Shown here one piece after another: positions 58,116 to 64,000 of a stretch of DNA of 64,000 nt; within the stretch, counting starts at the first letter, position 1, and each line of letters starts with the position of its first letter. A program made the position numbers and the translations under genes. Origin of the DNA: Rossellomorea aquimaris (GTDB lineage Bacteria > Bacillota > Bacilli > Bacillales > Bacillaceae_B). The notes beneath the pieces were generated by a model that was not told the origin of the DNA, did not search any database, and saw nothing but the letters and a program-made list of their open reading frames with translations. The stretch is from contig NZ_CP141595.1 of the NCBI RefSeq assembly GCF_035590735.1, forward strand, positions 3,133,001 through 3,197,000, read 5' to 3'.

Positions 58116-58629
58116 TCGTCTCCCTCCAAGTAGATACAAGTTGTTATCGGTTAGTATCTCCTTGACCCTGTGGGAATAAACAAAAAAATTCTCAAACTAA
58201 ATGGCTCAATAAAGGAGTAAAAAAAAGAAATATGTGGTTATTTTTAATTGCTACTAAGCATGTAATGGTTGATTTCCACTCCAGGTGCTCGCTTTCCGCG
58301 GGGCGTGAGTTGAGCCTCCTCGGGCTTTGCCCTGTGGGGTCTCAACTTTCACGCTATTCCCGCAGGAGTCGAGCACCCTCCGTTCCAATCAACTTTCTGA
58401 GAATGTCTCTTTTAAGGAAATATTTAATAATAAAAAACCTTTAGCAAACAACTTTTTAAAGGAAGCTGAATTCTTTTTTCCGTTAGTTAGTTTTTCCTGC
58501 ACACCTTTAATCTCTATCACTGATATCCCCTCACCATCCAGCACACACTAATTGACAGAGCCTTGGCAGAGATTATGTTAATATCAACAACAAGCTTTGC
58601 GCATTGCATAGTATTTTAATCTTAAACCG
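58116..58629. other. Intergenic region clpX-lonB
   Basis: About 510 bp without a gene. It holds repeat copy B (58268-58393) and a tail to about 58610 that is homologous to 49870-50210 (CTTTAGCAAACAA, CACCTTTAA, CCCCTCACCAT, AATTGACAGAGCC). The lonB promoter must lie near 58116-58200. Confidence 0.65.
58268..58393 (+). repeat. Large palindromic intergenic repeat, copy B
   Basis: GTTGATT ... AATCAAC ends, stems AGGTGCTCG/CGAGCACCCT and CGCGGGGCGTGAG/CACGCTATTCCCGC. It is the uninterrupted form of copy A at 49616-49853. Confidence 0.8.
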
Positions 58630-58667
58630 TAAAAAAAGCCAAGAATGAATAATCATTCTTGGCTTTA
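58630..58667 (-). terminator. Terminator of clpX
   Basis: Perfect 12-bp stem AGCCAAGAATGA/TCATTCTTGGCT with a seven-residue U-run on the minus strand. Confidence 0.93.
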
Positions 58668-58677
58668 CTTTAAGCTG

Positions 58678-59949
58678 TTAGGCTGATGTTTTTTCTTCGT
58701 TCGGGTCGATCATGGTTCCATCTTCGAGCATTAGATGTGGAGCCGCATCTTCAAGGATCGTTTCTTTCGTAATGATACATTTTTTAATATCATCACGGGA
58801 AGGAAGATCGAACATTACATCCAGCATCATGGTTTCGATGATTGAACGTAGTCCGCGGGCACCCGTTTTGCGCTCGATTGCTTTTTTAGAGATTTCAAGC
58901 AGAGCATCTTCAGTGAACTCAAGCTCCACATCATCTAATTCAAGCATTTTTTGGTATTGTTTTACTAACGCATTTTTTGGCTTTGTCAGGATTTCAACAA
59001 GTGCTTCTTCATCAAGAGGCTCAAGGCTTGAAATCACAGGTAAACGACCGATGAATTCTGGAATTAATCCAAACTTCAATAGATCTTCAGGTACAACTTT
59101 AGAAAGAAGGGATTTGTCTTCTTTTACTTCTGCGTTCTTAGGATCAGAACCGAAACCAATCACCTTTTGACCTAAACGGCGTTTAATGATTTGCTCGATT
59201 CCATCGAATGCTCCACCACAAATGAATAGTACATTGGACGTATCGATTTGGATGAATTCCTGATGAGGATGCTTACGACCACCTTGTGGAGGAACGCTTG
59301 CTACCGTACCTTCAAGAATTTTCAGAAGTGCCTGTTGAACACCTTCACCTGAAACGTCTCTCGTGATCGATGGATTTTCAGATTTACGTGCTACTTTATC
59401 GATTTCATCGATGTAGATGATTCCTTTTTCAGCTTTTTCTACATCGTAATCAGCTGCCTGGATTAATTTCAATAGAATATTCTCTACGTCTTCCCCTACG
59501 TAACCAGCTTCAGTTAATGAAGTGGCATCAGCAATGGCGAAAGGAACGTTAAGAATACGAGCAAGTGTTTGAGCCAGTAATGTTTTACCGCTACCTGTCG
59601 GCCCGATCATCGCAATATTACTCTTGGACAGTTCAACGTCATCGACTTTACTGCTCGAGTTGATACGCTTGTAGTGGTTGTAAACGGCTACAGCCAGAGA
59701 TTTCTTTGCCTGGTCCTGCCCGATTACGTATTCGTCCAGGATTTCCCGAATTTCACGAGGTTTCGGAACATCTTTGAATTCCACTTCTTCTTCCGTACCA
59801 AGCTCTTCTTCTACGATTTCTGTGCAAAGTTCGATACATTCATCACAGATATACACACCTGGTCCAGCGACTAGTTTACGAACTTGGTCTTGTGTTTTTC
59901 CGCAAAAAGAACATTTTAGTTGTCCTTTTTCATCATTAAATTTAAACAA
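58678..59949 (-). CDS. clpX: ATP-dependent Clp protease ATP-binding subunit ClpX
   Basis: Unfoldase that feeds substrates to ClpP. The 423-aa protein has the N-terminal zinc domain with four cysteines ([10 protein letters not shown] and [10 protein letters not shown]), Walker [11 protein letters not shown], Walker [10 protein letters not shown] and the sensor/C-domain with GARGLRSI. Length and order (tig-clpX-lonB) equal B. subtilis. Confidence 0.98.
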   Translation of the reverse strand: MFKFNDEKGQLKCSFCGKTQDQVRKLVAGPGVYICDECIELCTEIVEEELGTEEEVEFKDVPKPREIREILDEYVIGQDQAKKSLAVAVYNHYKRINSSSKVDDVELSKSNIAMIGPTGSGKTLLAQTLARILNVPFAIADATSLTEAGYVGEDVENILLKLIQAADYDVEKAEKGIIYIDEIDKVARKSENPSITRDVSGEGVQQALLKILEGTVASVPPQGGRKHPHQEFIQIDTSNVLFICGGAFDGIEQIIKRRLGQKVIGFGSDPKNAEVKEDKSLLSKVVPEDLLKFGLIPEFIGRLPVISSLEPLDEEALVEILTKPKNALVKQYQKMLELDDVELEFTEDALLEISKKAIERKTGARGLRSIIETMMLDVMFDLPSRDDIKKCIITKETILEDAAPHLMLEDGTMIDPNEEKTSA

Positions 59950-60297
59950 TGATTTTCACCCCTTAGTTAAAACTTCATAAAATCGTGCTCTGTTTTCAAT
60001 AAACGAACGATTTCTTACATCCCATTACCTAAAGTTATGTACTGCATTTTATCATATTATATGTTCGTAAAGAAATTGATACGATTCTTAAGAATCATCT
60101 TATTATGTAACACGCATTTTAGCAAATATTTTACATTGCTAGTTAGTATCTTGTCCAATTGAAGTCAGGTAATGTAAGAAATCTAATTATGTATGTTCCT
60201 GGTGAAAAATAATGCAACCCCGTTTAATAAGCTTTTTCCAAAAATAGTGGTTCTTATTCTTGTTTGATGGGAAAAGTTTCTTATTAGATAGAGTATA
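59950..60297. other. Upstream region of clpX
   Basis: AT-rich, about 350 bp, no gene. It must contain the clpX promoter. I see no unambiguous element. Confidence 0.5.
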
Positions 60298-60427
60298 GTA
60301 TTTTGGCTCATTTTGCCACAGAAACAAAAAACGCCTGGAGCAAACTCGTTTTTTGTTTCTGTGGCAACTTTTCAGCTCTGCTGAAAAGCGAGTGAAACGT
60401 TCGTTTCACACGAATGAGCCAAAATAC
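60298..60427. repeat. Cloverleaf inverted-repeat element
   Basis: Four nested stems with almost no unpaired base at the junction. Outer stem: 60298-60312 with 60413-60427, 15 bp perfect. Arm 1: 60313-60333 with 60347-60367, 21 bp perfect, 13-nt loop. Arm 2: CTTTTCAGC/GCTGAAAAG, 60368-60376 with 60380-60388. Arm 3: GTGAAACG/CGTTTCAC, 60392-60399 with 60402-60409. As DNA or RNA it would fold into a four-way junction. It lies between the tig terminator and clpX. Confidence 0.85.
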
Positions 60428-60450
60428 GGTGTAATATGCCCGTTCATTGT

Positions 60451-60485
60451 ACAAAACAAGGCACGAAGAAATCGCGCCTTGTTTG
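60451..60485 (-). terminator. Terminator of tig
   Basis: Stem AACAAGGC with GCCTTGTT (one mismatch inside) and TTTTGT tail on the minus strand after the tig stop. Confidence 0.8.
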
Positions 60486-60494
60486 CTATTTTTA

Positions 60495-61781
60495 TTATGC
60501 TACAGTTTTGCTGTTTTCAACAAGGAATTCTACTGCTTTACGTACTTTAAGGTCAGCTTTAAGAGTGTCAAGGCCGCCTAGAGCTTGTTTGATGTTGTCA
60601 GCAGACATGTTGTATTGTTCAGCCATTTTGTTAACTTCTTCTTCTGCTTCTTCGTCAGTTACTTCAAGATTTTCAGCTGCAGCGATTGCTTCAAGTGTTA
60701 GATTTGTGCGAACGCGTTTACCAGCATCTTCTGTCATTTGACTGCGAAGATCTTCTTCTGATTGACCAGAGAATTGGAAGTATAGGTCAAGGTTCATACC
60801 TTGCATTTGTAGACGTTGTTCGAATTCCTGCATCATGCGGTCTACTTCAGCCTTCACCATTACTTCTGGAATTTCAACTTCAGCATTGTCAGAAGCTTTA
60901 TTTACAAGTGTTTCACGAACGGCTGTTTCAGCTTCGTTCTTTTTAGACTCTTGAAGACGTTTTTCGATCTTTTCTTTAAGTTCAGCAAGCGTTTCAACTT
61001 CTTCGTCAGCGTCTTTAGCGAACTCGTCATCTAATGCTGGAAGTTCTTTCGCTTTGATTTCGTGAACTTTCACTTTGAATGTAGCAGGTTTACCAGCAAG
61101 TTCAGCTGCATGGTATTCTTCAGGGAAGTTAACTTCTACTTCTTTCTCTTCACCAGATGCAACACCGATTAATTGCTCTTCGAAACCTGGGATGAATTGA
61201 CCTGAACCTAATTCAAGAGAGTAGTTCTCAGCTTGGCCGCCTTCGAATGCTTCACCGTCAACGAATCCTTCGAAATCCATTGTTACAGTGTCGCCTTCTT
61301 CAGCTTTTCCTTCTTCTTTTACAGCTAGCTCAGCTTGTTTTTCTTGAAGTGAAGTAAGTTCAGCTTCTACATCTTCAGCTGTTACTTCTGTTTCCATTTT
61401 CTCTACTTCAAGACCTTTGTATTCTCCAAGCTTCACTTCTGGTTTCACTTGTACTTTAGCAGTGAAGATAAGCTCTTTGCCTTTTTCCATTTGCTCAACA
61501 TCGATTTCCGGACGGTCGATTGGATCGATTCCAGTTTCTTCGATTGCTTTCGCATACGCTTCAGGTAAGATGAAATCTAAAGCGTCTTGGTAAAGTGATT
61601 CAACACCAAAACGTTTTTCGAACATTCCACGAGGCATTTTCCCTTTACGGAATCCTGGTACGTTAACTTGTTTTACAACTTTTTTGAATGCTGCATCCAA
61701 ACCTTCGTTTACTTTTGCAGCTTCAACTTCAATTGTAAGTACTCCTTGGTTTCCTTCTTGCTTTTCCCATTTTGCAGACAT
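60495..61781 (-). CDS. tig: Trigger factor
   Basis: Ribosome-bound chaperone and prolyl isomerase. The 428-aa protein has the ribosome-docking loop [19 protein letters not shown], an FKBP-type domain (about 160-240, [19 protein letters not shown]) and a helical C-terminal substrate-binding domain. Length is as in B. subtilis (424 aa). Start ATG at 61781 behind TGGAGGGA. Confidence 0.98.
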   Translation of the reverse strand: MSAKWEKQEGNQGVLTIEVEAAKVNEGLDAAFKKVVKQVNVPGFRKGKMPRGMFEKRFGVESLYQDALDFILPEAYAKAIEETGIDPIDRPEIDVEQMEKGKELIFTAKVQVKPEVKLGEYKGLEVEKMETEVTAEDVEAELTSLQEKQAELAVKEEGKAEEGDTVTMDFEGFVDGEAFEGGQAENYSLELGSGQFIPGFEEQLIGVASGEEKEVEVNFPEEYHAAELAGKPATFKVKVHEIKAKELPALDDEFAKDADEEVETLAELKEKIEKRLQESKKNEAETAVRETLVNKASDNAEVEIPEVMVKAEVDRMMQEFEQRLQMQGMNLDLYFQFSGQSEEDLRSQMTEDAGKRVRTNLTLEAIAAAENLEVTDEEAEEEVNKMAEQYNMSADNIKQALGGLDTLKADLKVRKAVEFLVENSKTVA

Positions 61782-61902
61782 ACTGTTCCCTCCAACAATC
61801 TATAATTGATCTTGTATTTTTACGCATAGTAGTAGATAGTCCCGTATGAATCTAGCACTATCATCGTAAATATATGAAAAACTTTTACATTACAACCATT
61901 AC

Positions 61903-61930
61903 ATTATAACATACAGCCACTGTCTTTCAA
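61903..61930 (-). promoter_or_regulatory. Sigma-A promoter of tig
   Basis: TTGAAA (61925-61930), 16 bp, TGTTATAAT with -10 at 61903-61908 on the minus strand; an extended -10 element and the strongest promoter-like sequence in the window. About 120 nt of leader to tig. Confidence 0.75.
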
Positions 61931-61940
61931 CAGAGAGCAT

Positions 61941-62945
61941 TTAAATATTAGGAGAGGAAATTTCCTCTAGTTCCTTAAGTCTTGTTAGAATCCACTGAGA
62001 TTGTGTGTTTTCAACCTGGTCTTTTAACTCTTCTTCAAGGATTGCATCGGCAAACATCCCTGCCGTGTAGTATGCATACACCGAAGCGATTGCTTTCGGT
62101 TCCTCCTCTAGTGTAAAAGGATAGAGAAGGAAGGTATGCCTTTTCAGTAATTCTTGAGCGTGCTGAAATAGCGTAGGGTTCGTTTGGGCCAGAAGATCGT
62201 CCAATGAGTCTGTGACCATCTTAAAGAAATCAGACTCGAACACATCTGCCAAAGCAGCAGGAGACACCTGCTCCTCCACCCCGAACTTCGCTACCTCTAC
62301 TTCTTTATCCATTCCATGTTCCCTTAAAACATTTAAAATCATCGTTTGCAGAAATGGATGGGCGCCTGAATCCTTTAAAACCGCTTGCAACTCCCCGATG
62401 AACGGTTGAATGTTACGTTGAACCAGCTGTGCCACAATCAACGTCTGTTCCTCCAAGCTCTTCCCGGATAAGATCGACGATTGATCCTCTTCTGATGCTT
62501 CTTCTTCAGGAATTGACGCTTTTCCGTTCACTACTTTTTCACTGAATTGGAGAAGCTTCTTGAAATGTTCCTCCTTTTCAAAGGGCACTTCTTTTTCATC
62601 AAACAGGGCATTGATCGTGTCGACCACTTCCCTGTGCTGATGAAGCTGGATGAGAATCATCAAATACATATCAACGACTTCAAAGTAGTCCCCGATCCCT
62701 TCAAGGAGCATCTCTTTACATATGTATCTGGCTTTATCGTACTGCTTGCTTTCATAAAGAGATAGTACGAGTGCAGTATTAATATCGGGATTATCAGGTT
62801 CTAATTCATAAGCTTGCGTGAGCAACTGAGAGGATTCATGAACCTCTCCTTTCTCAAGTGCCTGAACACCCTTTTCCAGCAAACGATCCTTCAATCCTGG
62901 AAACTGGACAATTTTTCCTTTTCCTTCATGGTTTCCCTTAGTCAT
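61941..62945 (-). CDS. ysoA: TPR-repeat protein YsoA
   Basis: A ~334-aa soluble protein with TPR-like helices (LLTQAYELEPDNPDINTALVL; LSLYESKQYDKARYICKEML). B. subtilis YsoA lies in the same place between tig and the tRNA. Function unknown. I start it at the ATG at 62945 (MTKGNHEGKG) behind GCAGGTA; the longer frame would begin at the tRNA terminator. Confidence 0.9.
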   Translation of the reverse strand: MTKGNHEGKGKIVQFPGLKDRLLEKGVQALEKGEVHESSQLLTQAYELEPDNPDINTALVLSLYESKQYDKARYICKEMLLEGIGDYFEVVDMYLMILIQLHQHREVVDTINALFDEKEVPFEKEEHFKKLLQFSEKVVNGKASIPEEEASEEDQSSILSGKSLEEQTLIVAQLVQRNIQPFIGELQAVLKDSGAHPFLQTMILNVLREHGMDKEVEVAKFGVEEQVSPAALADVFESDFFKMVTDSLDDLLAQTNPTLFQHAQELLKRHTFLLYPFTLEEEPKAIASVYAYYTAGMFADAILEEELKDQVENTQSQWILTRLKELEEISSPNI

Positions 62946-63003
62946 AAAACGTACCTGCCTATACTTTTTAGTTGCCTTTAGTTTAGCACGATATCTTTTG
63001 GAT

Positions 63004-63035
63004 AACAAAAAAAGCCTACCCTTTATAGGTAAGCT
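63004..63035 (-). terminator. Terminator of tRNA-Arg
   Basis: AGCTTACC/GGTAGGCT stem with seven U on the minus strand. Confidence 0.85.
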
Positions 63036-63053
63036 TTGTGTATGTAGGATTTA

Positions 63054-63130
<77 letters not shown>

Positions 63131-63250
63131 GTGATTTGTTTTTTAAGGACAATATTTATTATATTCACATAGCATCAATAAGTCAACAGATTTTCAAAAA
63201 AAGTTTTATTTAATTTTCCGGGATCGTTTTTTCTATCTGGAATAAAGGGA

Positions 63251-63274
63251 GAGAACCCGCCGTGACAGGTTCTC
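63251..63274 (-). terminator. Weak terminator of rdgB-ysnB
   Basis: Stem GAGAACC/GGTTCTC behind the ysnB stop; the U-run is short and interrupted. Nothing else is recognisable in 63131-63283. Confidence 0.5.
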
Positions 63275-63283
63275 ACAATGATT

Positions 63284-63793
63284 TTACAATTGAAAGGATT
63301 GAGTCAATTCGTCCAGAACTACATGATCATGAGTTAAGTATGTCACCTTTATGTCCTGGTCATTTGAATCTACTAATGCGTAGGTTCGTTCTTTCCTGCC
63401 TCTTGGCAAAAGAATGCTTCCCGGATTCAAGAACAATGTGCCATTTATCAATTCTGCACCAAGTGTGTGTGAATGGCCAAAGAAAACAAATTGCGCTCCA
63501 ACTTCTTCAGCTTTATAACGCAGCTTCATCAGTGACATTTTAATTCCATACAGATGACCGTGCGTCACCATGATTGAACTGCCCTCTACCTTTTCAATAA
63601 GGTCGTCGGGTAGCCTGGCATCCATATCACAGTTTCCCCCCACAACAAGGTAGGGGGATAATGCGGGATCATCTGCACTTAATTCAGAATCTCCGCAGTG
63701 TACCATGGCATCTACGGTAGAATGATATTTCTCCGATAGCTCTAATAGCTCTTCTTTTGAACCGTGACTATCACTTACAACCAATAGTTTCAT
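63284..63793 (-). CDS. ysnB: YfcE/YsnB-family phosphodiesterase
   Basis: A 169-aa calcineurin-like metallophosphoesterase with all metal ligands visible: VVSDSHG, MVHCGDSE, VGGNCD, VTHGHLYG and FGHSHT. Close relatives cleave phosphodiester bonds in vitro; the natural substrate is unknown. ATG at 63793, with the rdgB stop 12 bp upstream, so co-transcribed. Confidence 0.93.
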   Translation of the reverse strand: MKLLVVSDSHGSKEELLELSEKYHSTVDAMVHCGDSELSADDPALSPYLVVGGNCDMDARLPDDLIEKVEGSSIMVTHGHLYGIKMSLMKLRYKAEEVGAQFVFFGHSHTLGAELINGTLFLNPGSILLPRGRKERTYALVDSNDQDIKVTYLTHDHVVLDELTQSFQL

Positions 63794-63805
63794 TCCGCTC
63801 ACCCT

Positions 63806-64000
63806 TTAAATAAAGTCTGAGATTATGTTTTTAAGTTTTTTTAATGCATTTCCACGATGGCTGATTTGACTCTTCTCTTCTTGAGTTAGTTCAGCCAAGG
63901 ATTTTCCAAGAGCAGGAACGTAGAAGATCGGATCGTAGCCAAACCCATTTGTCCCTCTCTTTTCTTGCAGAATCATACCTTCGCATGTTCCTGTAACGGT
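63806..64000 (-). CDS. rdgB: dITP/XTP pyrophosphatase RdgB, C-terminal part (cut by window end)
   Basis: The last 64 residues of a house-cleaning nucleotide pyrophosphatase that removes dITP and XTP. Visible: [15 protein letters not shown] (family signature), [19 protein letters not shown] and the end [11 protein letters not shown]. Stop TAA at 63806-63808. Homologue of B. subtilis YsnA; the gene start is beyond the window. Confidence 0.94.
   Translation of the reverse strand, partial: TVTGTCEGMILQEKRGTNGFGYDPIFYVPALGKSLAELTQEEKSQISHRGNALKKLKNIISDFI

Noticed and set aside
60353..60550. 65-aa plus-strand gene between clpX and tig
   Set aside because: It consists of the cloverleaf element, the tig terminator and the antisense of the tig end, with no ribosome binding site.

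Overview
The window is chromosomal DNA from a low-GC, endospore-forming Bacillaceae (Firmicutes). Most of it follows the Bacillus subtilis order niaR-pheA-pheB-obg-spo0B-rpmA-prp-rplU, spoIVFA/B, minCD, mreBCD, radC, maf, spoIIB, (comC), folC, valS, ysxE, spoVID, hemAXCDBL, engB, lonA, lonB, clpX, tig, ysoA, tRNA-Arg, ysnB, rdgB. Nearly all genes are on the minus strand. The sporulation genes (spo0B, spoIVFA, spoIVFB, spoIIB, spoVID) and the Bacillus-type hem operon make the family assignment firm; I cannot name the species.

Layout. 1-13 kb: end of the NAD repressor gene niaR, phenylalanine genes, obg-spo0B, the L21/Prp/L27 operon behind an L21 leader, an RNase G/E gene that B. subtilis lacks, the SpoIVF complex, Min and Mre. 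13-15.9 kb: radC, maf, spoIIB. 15.9-35.3 kb: an accessory block at the position where B. subtilis has only comC. It encodes a type IV pilus machine: a 12-gene minus-strand operon (unknown acidic membrane protein, PRC-barrel protein, VanW-like protein, PilB, PilT, PilC, major pilin, prepilin peptidase, PilM, PilN, PilO, pilin-like protein), a divergent plus-strand operon of three minor pilins, a convergent gene for a secreted VWA protein, and a membrane GAF-GGDEF protein. 35.4-49.2 kb: folC, valS with a T-box leader, ysxE, spoVID and the heme operon. 49.2-53 kb: an intergenic region crowded with repeats, a small membrane protein and an amino-acid ABC transporter. 53-64 kb: engB, lonA, lonB, clpX, tig, ysoA, tRNA-Arg(UCU), a phosphodiesterase and the end of rdgB.

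How the genes work together. PilB (extension) and PilT (retraction) would act on PilC and the PilM-PilN-PilO platform to assemble and retract a pilus built from the pilin at 19.6-20.0 kb. The GspI/J/K-like minor pilins could form its tip and the VWA protein could be an adhesin. The prepilin peptidase that all pilins need has no normal in-frame start and looks shifted by one base at its N-terminus; this is the most important point to check.

Beyond genes, four intergenic signals stand out: two short-motif arrays with a 20-21 bp (two helical turn) period at 4.17-4.27 kb and 42.74-42.79 kb; a near-perfect cloverleaf inverted-repeat element at 60.30-60.43 kb; and a family of stem-loop repeats, some nested, with compensatory changes between copies (0.47, 49.6-50.1 and 58.3 kb). 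I saw no insertion sequence, prophage or CRISPR array.
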